In this document: positions 1 through 7,322 of the stretch, piece after piece
How the letters are laid out: each line of letters starts with the position of its first letter
Position numbering within the stretch: the first letter of the stretch is position 1
Assembly (NCBI GenBank): GCA_041172365.1
Contig: JBEDKD010000371.1
Span: 1-25,680, forward strand
DNA: 25,680 bases
Source of the DNA: JBEDKD01 sp041172365
GTDB lineage: Bacteria; Cyanobacteriota; Cyanobacteriia; Cyanobacteriales; Microcoleaceae
Direction: 5' to 3'
The notes under the pieces: generated by a model
The model's input: the letters and a program-made list of their open reading frames with translations, nothing else
The model's database searches: none
What the model was told of the DNA's origin: nothing
Made by a program: the position numbers and the translations under genes

Positions 1-66
1 ATAGGTGATAGGTAATAGGTGATAGGTGATAGGTGATAGGTGATAGGTGATAGGTGATAGGTGATC
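1..66. repeat. Heptamer tandem repeat (GATAGGT)n
   Basis: The window opens with about nine head-to-tail copies of a heptamer GATAGGT, one of them variant (AATAGGT), ending where GTGATCGCG begins. This is the short tandemly repeated type of cyanobacterial intergenic repeat. It continues past the left edge, so its full length is unknown. It lies upstream of the glycosyltransferase gene at 179 and encodes nothing I can support. Confidence 0.85.
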
Positions 67-93
67 GCGAAGCAAAAAAAGAGGCAGCTACTA

Positions 94-172
94 CTTCTTC
101 CCTCTTCCTTCTTCCCTCTTCCTTCTTCCTTCTTCCTTCTTCCTTCTTCCTTCTTCCTTCTTCCTTCCTTCT
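94..172. repeat. Pyrimidine heptamer tandem repeat (TTCCTTC)n
   Basis: About eleven copies of a 7-base pyrimidine unit (TTCCTTC, with TTCCCTC variants at the left end) run to within seven bases of the ATG at 179. Read on the other strand it is GAAGGAA/GAGGGAA. The 19 bases at 98-116 are the exact reverse complement of 5262-5280, which lies inside a coding region. The repeat occupies the place where the Shine-Dalgarno of the next gene should be, so that leader has no purine-rich ribosome site. Confidence 0.85.
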
Positions 173-178
173 TAAATT

Positions 179-1432
179 ATGAAAGCATTATTTTTGCATC
201 CCAACTTTCCGGCTCAATATCGTCATATTATCACCGCGTTAGGAGCAGATCCGAATAATCAAGTAGTATTTGGAACCAAAAATGAACGGCCAGAATGGAA
301 TATTCCGGGGGTAAAAAAAGCCGTATTTAACCCTAGTAGAGATCCCAGTCCGCACACCCATCATTATACGAGAGTATTAGAAAGTGCGGTGTTGTATGGA
401 CAAGCCGTATTTAGAATGGCAGAAGAACTAAAAAATCAAGGTTTTGTCCCTGATGTAATCTGCGGGCATTCAGGATGGGGACCAACATTATTCGTGAAAG
501 AAGCTTTTCCCAATGTGCCTCTTTTATGTTACTTTGAATGGTTTTATCAGACCAAAGGCGCCGATTCCGATTTTGATCCGGCCGAACCCTTAACCGTTGA
601 TGACATGGCAAGGATTCGTGTCAAAAATACGCCGATTTTAATGGATTTATATACCAGCGATTGGGGATTATCACCTACTTATTGGCAAAGATCGCAATTT
701 CCGCCGGAATTACAAACCAAAATTTCAGTTTTGCATGATGGGGTTGATACAGATTATTTTAAACCCAATCCAGGGGCAAAATTAGTATTACCGAATCTGG
801 ACTTATCAGGGGTGGAAGAATTAGTAACCTATGTATCACGGGGAATGGAACCCTATCGAGGTTTCCCAGAATTTATAGAATCCTTAGCTTATTTGCAAGA
901 AAAACGGCCAAATTGTCATGTAGTAGTAGTAGCATCCGATCGCGTGTGTTATGGAAAAGCCTTACCGGATGGACAGAATTATAAAGATTATATGCTCAAG
1001 AAAATCCCCCTAGATTTATCGCGAGTTCACTTTGTGGGTTCCCTGCCCTACGGTTTATATTTAAAAGTGATTCAAGCGTCCGATGTTCATATATATTTAA
1101 CGCGTCCCTTTGTGTTATCTTGGTCAATGATAGAATCCCTATCAACGGGTTGTTTAGTAGTAGGTTCCGATACGGCGCCGGTGCGAGAAGTAATCAAACA
1201 TGGAGAAAATGGGTTATTAGCAGATTTCTTCTCACCCAAAGACATTGCCGATAGAGTTTGTGAAGTATTAGATCATCCAACCCGGATGGCAGAATTGCGA
1301 GTGAAAGCCCGTGAAACCGTCTTAGAAAAATATAGTTTAGCGAAACTATTACCCCAACATTTACAACTGATCAAAGAAGTCGCGATCAATGGTAAAATGC
1401 CCCCTACGGTAGGACGAGAACCCCAACGTTAA
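179..1432 (+). CDS. Glycosyltransferase family 4 (PF12000-like N-terminus)
   Basis: This is a 417-residue cytosolic GT-B fold glycosyltransferase that probably moves a sugar from a nucleotide-sugar donor to a glycan or lipid acceptor; the substrate cannot be read from the sequence. The N-terminus MKALFLHPNFPAQYRHI matches the PF12000-type start seen in bacterial group 1 transferases. The donor-binding half has YVSRGMEPYRGFPEFIES (start near residue 219) and the segment around E319 (MIESLSTGCLVVGSDTAPV), followed by REVIKHGENGLL. In the usual EX7E donor motif the first Glu is replaced here by Phe311, while E319 is kept. The ATG at 179 matches the family start, although it has no Shine-Dalgarno because a pyrimidine repeat directly precedes it. 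The gene stands alone: the next + strand gene starts 142 bases downstream after a hairpin. Confidence 0.9.
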   Translation: MKALFLHPNFPAQYRHIITALGADPNNQVVFGTKNERPEWNIPGVKKAVFNPSRDPSPHTHHYTRVLESAVLYGQAVFRMAEELKNQGFVPDVICGHSGWGPTLFVKEAFPNVPLLCYFEWFYQTKGADSDFDPAEPLTVDDMARIRVKNTPILMDLYTSDWGLSPTYWQRSQFPPELQTKISVLHDGVDTDYFKPNPGAKLVLPNLDLSGVEELVTYVSRGMEPYRGFPEFIESLAYLQEKRPNCHVVVVASDRVCYGKALPDGQNYKDYMLKKIPLDLSRVHFVGSLPYGLYLKVIQASDVHIYLTRPFVLSWSMIESLSTGCLVVGSDTAPVREVIKHGENGLLADFFSPKDIADRVCEVLDHPTRMAELRVKARETVLEKYSLAKLLPQHLQLIKEVAINGKMPPTVGREPQR

Positions 1433-1449
1433 CAGGTTTGATCAGAAAA

Positions 1450-1483
1450 GACAGAGGACACGGTTTCGCGTGTCCCCACTGTC
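1450..1483 (+). terminator. Hairpin after the glycosyltransferase gene
   Basis: GGACACG (1456-1462) pairs with CGTGTCC (1469-1475) around a six-base loop, and the outer GACAG (1450-1454) pairs with CTGTC (1479-1483). It lies 18 bases after the stop codon. There is no T-run, so it may be an mRNA 3'-end stabiliser or a dispersed palindromic repeat rather than a true intrinsic terminator. Confidence 0.5.
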
Positions 1484-1517
1484 TGATTCACCCCGAGCAA
1501 GTTCAACGGAACTAAGA

Positions 1518-1523
1518 TATAAT
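1518..1523 (+). promoter_or_regulatory. Candidate -10 box of the perR-like gene
   Basis: A perfect TATAAT lies 51 bases before the ATG at 1575, in an AT-rich leader. No good -35 hexamer sits 16-18 bases upstream. This is a candidate only. Fur-family genes are often autoregulated, so the AT-rich stretch 1541-1570 could also hold an operator, but I cannot point to a clear palindrome there. Confidence 0.35.
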
Positions 1524-1574
1524 TAAAAACAGAAAGGTCTTGTTTGCCAATCAATTAGATTAAAGAAAATATAG

Positions 1575-2039
1575 ATGTCATCCAAAGAGGCTGGAATTGT
1601 GAAACCAATTCGCTCATTAGAAGATGCTTTAAATCGCTGTCAAGCAATGGGAATGCGTCTGAGTCGTCAGCGTCGCTTGATCCTCGAACTCCTTTGGGAG
1701 GTGCAGGAACACCTTTGCGCGCGAGACATTTACGATCGCCTCAACCAAAGCGGCAAAGAGATCGGACATACCTCTGTCTATCAAAACCTAGAAGCCTTAT
1801 CCAGAGAAGGAATCATCGAATGTATCGAACACTCCGAGGGTCGTTTATATGGTAATATCAGTGATTCTCACTCTCATGTTAACTGTTTAGATACGGCTCA
1901 GATTGTGGATGTTCATGTCGAATTACCGCCAGAGTTAATCAAGCAAATAGAAAAACAAACAGGGGTTCGCATTGTTGATTATCGCATTGACTTTTATGGG
2001 TATCGCGACCTAGATCGCGATACCAAGGAAACGTCTTAA
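1575..2039 (+). CDS. perR: Fur-family regulator, PerR/FurC type
   Basis: This is a 154-residue DNA-binding repressor of the Fur family. An N-terminal winged helix (residues 20-90, recognition region HTSVYQNLEALSREGII) is followed by a dimerisation and metal-binding domain (91-154). The sequence KPIRSLEDALNRCQ, HTSVYQNLEAL and GNISDSHSHVNCLDT matches the cyanobacterial peroxide-sensing PerR/FurC group as I remember it, rather than the Fur or Zur groups. Candidate regulatory-metal ligands are H46, H99, H101 and D112. Only C104 of the usual first CxxC pair is present, and there is no C-terminal CxxC, so the Cys4 structural zinc site of Bacillus PerR is missing. Members control peroxide-defence genes by metal-catalysed oxidation. 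The gene appears monocistronic. Assignment to this subgroup is from recalled sequence. Confidence 0.85.
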   Translation: MSSKEAGIVKPIRSLEDALNRCQAMGMRLSRQRRLILELLWEVQEHLCARDIYDRLNQSGKEIGHTSVYQNLEALSREGIIECIEHSEGRLYGNISDSHSHVNCLDTAQIVDVHVELPPELIKQIEKQTGVRIVDYRIDFYGYRDLDRDTKETS

Positions 2040-2286
2040 CTATTTTGGTAGAGAGGACTTTCAGGGTGAAGGGGGTGTCGGAAGGCAAAAAAAAGGGTGA
2101 AGTGGGGGTATTTCTGGGCGCGATCGCGAAAAACCGTGCTTAAATTAGGTAAAAATAATTAACCTAGAAACATTTCCCTTGAATGTTTCTGCATGAGTCC
2201 GACAACATAGCCCGAAACTTTTAGGTTGGAAAATCAAACATCCCAGTCCTTAAACGCCCTGGGAGAGTCCCCAGACAGGAAGAAAG
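2040..2286. other. Intergenic leader with hairpins, 247 bp
   Basis: The gap between the perR-like gene and the membrane-protein gene has one HIP1 site (2120-2127) and a perfect 8-bp hairpin, GAAACATT (2167-2174) with AATGTTTC (2182-2189), loop of seven. Two mutually exclusive small hairpins sit just before the ribosome site of the next gene: TCCCAG 2241-2246 with CTGGGA 2259-2264, or CTGGG 2259-2263 with CCCAG 2270-2274. No small gene is supported. Confidence 0.6.
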
Positions 2287-4548
2287 ATGACGACGCAATT
2301 TGACAAGTCCCAAACAACCACCGTATCTGAGCAAGCCTCCACGGAAGTAAAAGTACCAGTAGGGGCGGTGCCAGAGTTCCCGCCCGAAAACTTGGTAGAG
2401 GAGTCTCCCCCATCACCACAAACACCAGTAAAACCACGCGTAGGGGCAATCCCCCCGTGGTTGCCCTGGGGTTTGCCCTTTCTGTGGTTTATCGTGATCG
2501 TTGGGTTTGGTGTGACGGGTAGTTTTGCCATGATGTGGTTATTGAAAACTCCCCCGCCCCCGAATTGTCAGCAGGAGACTCCCTTAGTCTCCGATGGTGA
2601 AAAGCTTTATTGTCTCCAACAGGCAGCCAACTCTGGGAAATTAGACAAAATCTTACAAGCCCTCGCGTTCGTCCAAAGTTGGTCCGCTGAAAATCCTCTT
2701 TATAATCAAGCTCAACAATTGAAGGAAGAATGGTCCAAGAGCCTTCTGCACTTGGCGAGTAATAAGATTGAACAAGGGGATTTACAAGGCGCTCTGCAAA
2801 TTGTCGCGAAAATTCCGAAAGATATTCCCTTTTATAAGGGGGAAGTGGAACCTACCGTCGCGGGGTGGCGTAATAATTGGGATGAGGGCCAAAAGATTTA
2901 TGATAAGGCGATCGCGGCTTTAAAGGACCAAAATTTAAGAAAGGCTTCTGAGTATGTGCAAGCCCTTTTCCAACTGAATAATGTTTTTTGGGGGAGGAAG
3001 CGTTTTAATGAACTGGTAGAACAAATTGCTTTAGAAAAACAAGGTTGGCAACGTCTCAATGAGGCGAAGCTATTAGCTAAGTCAGGCCGCCCGGATAAAC
3101 TGGGAGAAGCGATCGCGTTAGCCAATCAAATTAAGAAAAATCTTTATGCGCGCAAGGAAGCTGATGCCGAAATGTTGACTTGGAGTCGCACTTTAATCAA
3201 AATCGCGACACAACGCTTAAATAGTAAGGATCTCGGAGGCGCGATTGATGCCGCCAATTATATCCCTAGTTATTCTCTACTGTACGCGGAAGCTCAAGAT
3301 TTAATGCAATTGGGTCGCGCCCAGGCAGTAACATGGAATCAGTCCATTACTACCCCGATTTACGAACATATTTTTAATTTATTAGAAGGGCAAGCCGCCG
3401 CGGGTAAAATTGTCCCCGGCCGTCCTCTCTATCAACAGGCCCAAACTCAAATTCAAAATTTACAAACTCAGTATCCAGACTTATTGCGTTTACAAATGGC
3501 CAACGCGATCGCCAATATTGGTCAACCTTTGGCTTTCCAATTGGCGATCGACCAAGCCCAAATGGTCACTCCCAAGGCTCCCCGACGCATTCACGCGCAA
3601 ACAATGGTCGCGATCTGGCGTAAGGAAATTCTGCGTTTAGAAGATCAACCCTATTTATTATCGGCTCGTCAATTGGCCCAAAAGCAAACCGTTGTCGATT
3701 TCCAAAAGGCGATACAGCAAGCTAGTTTAATTCGGCCAGGCCGTCCCCTTCGTATTGAAGCCCAAAGTTATATCGCGCAATGGCGAAAACAAATCGAAAT
3801 TGTCGAAGATCAACCCCTGTTAAATGAGGCGATCGCGTTCGCGCAACAAGGTAATCTCAATGCAGCCATTGATAAAGCTTCTAAGATTAAAAACGGTCGA
3901 GCGCTCTATAAAGAAGCCCAAGCCAAAAGCACTGAATGGGTGACACAATTACAAATGACTCAAGATAAACCCATTCTCGCCCAAGCGAATGAACTCGCGT
4001 CCAAAGGAAATCTCTCCGACGCGATTAATACCGCGGCTCAAATTCGTTATGGCCGTGCATTGTATGATGAAGCTCAAGGCGCGATCGGTCGTTGGAGAGC
4101 CGAACGAGAAGCCCTATCCGCACCCCCTCGGCGCAGACAGGCTTCCGCACCGGAACCTCAATACGCGGCACCACCTCGTCAAGAGGAATATACTCCACCT
4201 CGTCAAGAGGAATATACCCCACCTCGTCAAGAGGAATATACTCCACCGAGAGAGGAATACACCCCACCAAGAGAGGAATATACTCCACCTCGTCAAGAGG
4301 AATACATCCCACCGAGAGAGGAATATACTCCACCTCGTCAAGAGGAATACACCCCACCGAGAGAGGAATATACTCCACCTCGTCAAGAGGAACCCGCGCC
4401 AGCACCGAGAGAGGAATATACTCCACCTCGTCAAGAGGCTCCTGCGCCGGAACCCCCTGCTCCTGCGGCAGCACCGGAAGAGGCCCCCGCGGCTTCTACG
4501 CCTAGTCAACCCGCGACAACTCCTGATTCTAATGTTCTCCCTGAGTAA
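2287..4548 (+). CDS. Single-pass membrane protein with helical repeats and Pro-rich repeat tail
   Basis: This 753-residue protein belongs to no family I can name. Its parts in order are: a Pro/Glu-rich N-terminus (1-57); one membrane segment (about 63-86, LPFLWFIVIVGFGVTGSFAM); a large helical region (about 95-620) of roughly 50-residue TPR-like units, best seen at the end as D-x-P-x-L-x-x-A, LAxxGxLxxAI, GRxLYxEAQ and a Trp; and a tail (628-753) with about twelve units of PPRQEEYT or PPREEYT, ending in Ala/Pro. If the N-terminus is cytoplasmic, the repeats face the periplasm, where the tail could bind protein or cell wall (inference). A good ribosome site AGGAAG (2277-2282) fixes the start. 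The stop overlaps the next start (TAATG), so the two genes are probably translated together. Two stretches in the N-terminus resemble palindromic intergenic repeats. Confidence 0.85.
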   Translation: MTTQFDKSQTTTVSEQASTEVKVPVGAVPEFPPENLVEESPPSPQTPVKPRVGAIPPWLPWGLPFLWFIVIVGFGVTGSFAMMWLLKTPPPPNCQQETPLVSDGEKLYCLQQAANSGKLDKILQALAFVQSWSAENPLYNQAQQLKEEWSKSLLHLASNKIEQGDLQGALQIVAKIPKDIPFYKGEVEPTVAGWRNNWDEGQKIYDKAIAALKDQNLRKASEYVQALFQLNNVFWGRKRFNELVEQIALEKQGWQRLNEAKLLAKSGRPDKLGEAIALANQIKKNLYARKEADAEMLTWSRTLIKIATQRLNSKDLGGAIDAANYIPSYSLLYAEAQDLMQLGRAQAVTWNQSITTPIYEHIFNLLEGQAAAGKIVPGRPLYQQAQTQIQNLQTQYPDLLRLQMANAIANIGQPLAFQLAIDQAQMVTPKAPRRIHAQTMVAIWRKEILRLEDQPYLLSARQLAQKQTVVDFQKAIQQASLIRPGRPLRIEAQSYIAQWRKQIEIVEDQPLLNEAIAFAQQGNLNAAIDKASKIKNGRALYKEAQAKSTEWVTQLQMTQDKPILAQANELASKGNLSDAINTAAQIRYGRALYDEAQGAIGRWRAEREALSAPPRRRQASAPEPQYAAPPRQEEYTPPRQEEYTPPRQEEYTPPREEYTPPREEYTPPRQEEYIPPREEYTPPRQEEYTPPREEYTPPRQEEPAPAPREEYTPPRQEAPAPEPPAPAAAPEEAPAASTPSQPATTPDSNVLPE
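4165..4440 (+). repeat. In-gene tandem repeat, 21/24-nt units
   Basis: About twelve units encode an eight-residue PPRQEEYT (24 nt) or seven-residue PPREEYT (21 nt), mixed irregularly, with a degenerate unit carrying APAP. The units are nearly identical at the DNA level, which points to recent expansion. Because every unit length is a multiple of three and lacks stops, other frames stay open too, giving spurious reading frames on both strands between 3989 and 4582. Confidence 0.9.
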
Positions 4549-6326
4549 TGACGACATCAGTTTTACAACTGATCCTGATTGATCGCGACCCCATTTTTCG
4601 GTTGGGGTTTAATTTAGCTTGCGAACCTTTTCCTGATCTACAGATTGTGGCTGATGTGGCAACGGGTTCGGAGGCTTTATCCCTTTTGGCAAATTTAGAG
4701 AGAGAAACCGATGGGGTTAAGGTGGATGTGGTGGTTTGGGATTTAGACTTTTCTGACTTAAAACTTTGTCAAAAGTTAAAAAGTCTCTATCCCAATTTAC
4801 CCGTTTTACTTCTTTCTTATTCCTGTGAATTATCTCTTTTAGCTGAGGCAAAAAACACGGGTGTGAATGGCTATTGTCCCAAAGGAAGGGATATTTTCGA
4901 ACTTTTATATTGCCTGCGTCAGGTGTTATTAAATCACAGTTATTGGGAGGTAAATTCTGCGGATTTTTCTTTAATTAACTCAGGCAAAGCCGTACCCAAA
5001 AAAAATAATCCCTTTATTTCTTCAGCAAAATCAAGTTTTTCTCAGTTTTTTTTCTCAGGAATTGAGCAAATAGATCAGTCTTTAGCTGAAGTGAGTTCTA
5101 GTTTACAAAAGGCTTCTGATCAGACGGGAAAAATGATTCTCCAGGGACGAAAACGGGAACTATTAGCCGCCCGTTGGCTTGTTCAGAAATTCGCGATTTT
5201 TACAGATAAACAGGGAACAGGGAATAGGGAAGAAAGAAGAGGGAACAGGGAAGAAGGAACAGGGAAGAAGGAAGAGGGAAATTTATCTCGGATTCCTGCT
5301 AGTGAGAGTATTGTTGATTTTTCTCGTAATAGCTCTAAGGATTTACAAAATATACTTTTTGATGCCACGATCGCGCAATTTCAATCAGGATTAGAAAATT
5401 GTACAGGTTTTCCCCTGGAAATAGATATTTTACGTCTGGGTAAAAAACAAGAATTGCTTTATATTATTTTGCGTAAATTTGAGGTAATTCTTGATGAATT
5501 ACGTTTTTCCCAAGTTCCCTTAGAACAATTATCCACGAAACGGATCACGATTTTGCAAGATTTGTGGTCCGACTCCCTTTCCGAGTTTTTCGGAAAATAT
5601 TATACTTTATCAGTACCGAGTAAAAATAACAGCCCCAATCAGGAAAATTCGATAGAAATTGTCCCGATTTTATTGCGCGATCGTGCCATCGTTGAACAAT
5701 CAATTTTATTCAAAATTCCGGGTGTGGTAGATTTGAGTTCTCATTTACTCTTTGAAACTCCCTTAATGGTGGATAATATATTATGGACGGTTAACAGTCC
5801 CGAAGCCATAGCACGTTGTGAAATATTATTGCAAAATTTAGTCATTTCTCTCGCGAACGCGGTGATGCAACCTTTACTTAATAATTTTGCTGATACGGAA
5901 GAAATCAAACTAAATTTTTACGATCGACGTTTACTTTCTACCCGTGAAATCGAGAGATTTCGTAATGATTTATCTTGGAAATATCGTTTAGATAATTATA
6001 TTGGGGAACCGAAGGCTATTTTTGAAAGTCGTTTCTGGTTATTAATTTTAGCCGATCGCGGTATTGAAAGAGTCTGGATTTATGGGCCAAGAAATGAAGA
6101 GTTAAGGGAACTAGGGGGCTTAAAATTAGCAGTAACATTAGTCTTAGAAACCAGAGACGCGATCGCGCCTCGAGTTCGTTCTTTTATTTCTTTTCTAGGC
6201 ACAGGAGTCGTAATTATCTTGACACAAGTGATCGGTCGTGGTATTGGTTTAATAGGTCGTGGTATTCTCCAAGGTATCGGTAATGCTTGGCAAGAAACTA
6301 AGGATAAAAATAGTAGAGGCAATTAG
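4548..6326 (+). CDS. Receiver-domain protein resembling DUF3685 family
   Basis: This is a 592-residue protein. Residues 7-125 form a CheY-like receiver: acidic pair D12/D14, phospho-acceptor D65 (VVVWDLDF), S90 and K112 (CPKG). The residues needed for phosphorylation are therefore present. The remaining 460 residues have no DNA-binding, kinase or cyclase motif. They resemble the conserved cyanobacterial/plastid family DUF3685 (recognised by general pattern, moderate certainty). A Gly-rich hydrophobic segment near the C-terminus (about 545-575, FLGTGVVIILTQVIGRGIG) may touch the membrane. Residues 222-246 are a charged low-complexity stretch (NREERRGNREEGTGKKEEGN) encoded by an intergenic-type repeat. 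The ATG shares one base with the stop of the membrane-protein gene, so the two are probably co-expressed and may act together. The partner kinase is unknown. Confidence 0.75.
   Translation: MTTSVLQLILIDRDPIFRLGFNLACEPFPDLQIVADVATGSEALSLLANLERETDGVKVDVVVWDLDFSDLKLCQKLKSLYPNLPVLLLSYSCELSLLAEAKNTGVNGYCPKGRDIFELLYCLRQVLLNHSYWEVNSADFSLINSGKAVPKKNNPFISSAKSSFSQFFFSGIEQIDQSLAEVSSSLQKASDQTGKMILQGRKRELLAARWLVQKFAIFTDKQGTGNREERRGNREEGTGKKEEGNLSRIPASESIVDFSRNSSKDLQNILFDATIAQFQSGLENCTGFPLEIDILRLGKKQELLYIILRKFEVILDELRFSQVPLEQLSTKRITILQDLWSDSLSEFFGKYYTLSVPSKNNSPNQENSIEIVPILLRDRAIVEQSILFKIPGVVDLSSHLLFETPLMVDNILWTVNSPEAIARCEILLQNLVISLANAVMQPLLNNFADTEEIKLNFYDRRLLSTREIERFRNDLSWKYRLDNYIGEPKAIFESRFWLLILADRGIERVWIYGPRNEELRELGGLKLAVTLVLETRDAIAPRVRSFISFLGTGVVIILTQVIGRGIGLIGRGILQGIGNAWQETKDKNSRGN
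5208..5280 (+). repeat. Purine heptamer-type repeat inside a coding region
   Basis: AACAGGGAATAGGGAAGAAAG-type units run through the receiver-protein gene without breaking the frame. The last 19 bases (5262-5280) are the exact reverse complement of 98-116 in the intergenic repeat at the start of the window. The encoded stretch is Gly/Arg/Glu/Lys-rich and interrupts otherwise ordinary protein sequence. Confidence 0.85.
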
Positions 6327-6368
6327 AGCCATGAGCAAAATTCATTCAAACCCTAATTCATAGTGTAC

Positions 6369-6396
6369 TCAAATCTAAACATTTGATCTGATTTGA
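6369..6396. promoter_or_regulatory. Inverted repeat upstream of the sugar kinase gene
   Basis: TCAAATC (6369-6375) is repeated inverted as GATTTGA (6390-6396), and ATTTGA (6381-6386) gives a second possible pairing with TCAAAT. The position, about 70-95 bases before the ATG at 6465, would suit an operator or the end of the preceding transcript. There is no T-run and no recognised consensus. Confidence 0.3.
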
Positions 6397-6464
6397 CTCA
6401 TTTGTTATTCAGATAAAACGATCGCGCATTATGCCTTAAATAGCGAAACACGCCCCATAAGATT

Positions 6465-7322
6465 ATGCCACGAAAAGGTTTATTTATCGGATTAATCACA
6501 TTAGATTTTATCTACTTAGTGGATAAATATCCTCAGCAAAATGAAAAAATCGTGGCTGGTGATTATACAATAGCCGCGGGAGGCCCCGCGACAAATGCCG
6601 CGGTTACTTTTCAATATTTAGGAAATCAAACATTATTAATGGGGGTATTAGGGGAGCATCCCATGACACAATTAATCAAAGGGGATTTATCTCAAATCGG
6701 TTTAAGGTTTCAAGATTTAGATCCATCTTATTCTGAATCTCCTCCTGTTTCTTCGATTATTGTCACGAAAGAAACAGGCGATCGCGCTGTTATTTCCATT
6801 AATGCTACCAAAAGTCAAGGGAAAACTCAGAACATTTCCAGGGAATTATTATCAAATATAGATATAATTTTAATAGACGGCCATCAAATAGAGGTAAGCG
6901 AAAAGATCGCGAAATTAGCTCAAGGCGAAAATATGCCAATTATTCTTGATGGAGGAAGCTGGAAACCGGGCTTAGAAAAAATTTTACCCTATATCAATTA
7001 TGCCTTATGTTCAGAAAATTTTTATCCCCCTCACTGTCATAATGAAAAAGAAGTGTTTGCCTATCTTTGGGGGTTAGGCATTCCTTATATTGCCATAACC
7101 CACGGCGAAAAAGAGATTAATTATCAGGAAAAAGGCGAATTTGGGAGTATTGCCGTTCCCCAAATTAACGCGATCGATACATTAGGCGCGGGAGATATTT
7201 TTCATGGAGCATTTTGTCATTATATTGGGAAAGAAACGTTTCCTCAAGCCTTAGCATCATCGGCACAAATAGCATCTTTCTCTTGTCAACATTTTGGCAC
7301 TCGTCTTTGGATGAAAGTCTAA
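6465..7322 (+). CDS. PfkB-family carbohydrate kinase
   Basis: This is a 285-residue cytosolic sugar or nucleoside kinase of the ribokinase/PfkB family that uses ATP to phosphorylate a sugar hydroxyl. The first family signature is at residues 32-48 (GDYTIAAGGPATNAAVT). The second is DTLGAGD at 238-244, with catalytic base D244 and the anion-hole GAG. Length is slightly short for the family (about 300) but both ends look complete. The N-terminal FIGLITLDFIYLVDKYP is typical of the substrate-lid region. The substrate cannot be assigned. It stands alone: 138 bases separate it from the preceding gene and a repeat array follows at once. The ribosome site is weak. Confidence 0.88.
   Translation: MPRKGLFIGLITLDFIYLVDKYPQQNEKIVAGDYTIAAGGPATNAAVTFQYLGNQTLLMGVLGEHPMTQLIKGDLSQIGLRFQDLDPSYSESPPVSSIIVTKETGDRAVISINATKSQGKTQNISRELLSNIDIILIDGHQIEVSEKIAKLAQGENMPIILDGGSWKPGLEKILPYINYALCSENFYPPHCHNEKEVFAYLWGLGIPYIAITHGEKEINYQEKGEFGSIAVPQINAIDTLGAGDIFHGAFCHYIGKETFPQALASSAQIASFSCQHFGTRLWMKV

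Noticed and set aside
61..258. 65-residue open frame starting GTGATCGCG
   Set aside because: It reads through the pyrimidine repeat (Leu/Pro/Ser/Phe only) and overlaps the true glycosyltransferase gene in another frame.
3989..4582. Several open reading frames on both strands across the Pro-rich repeat
   Set aside because: They exist because the repeat units are multiples of three and free of stops in most frames; only the frame continuous with the membrane protein has sensible composition, a ribosome site and coupling to the next gene.
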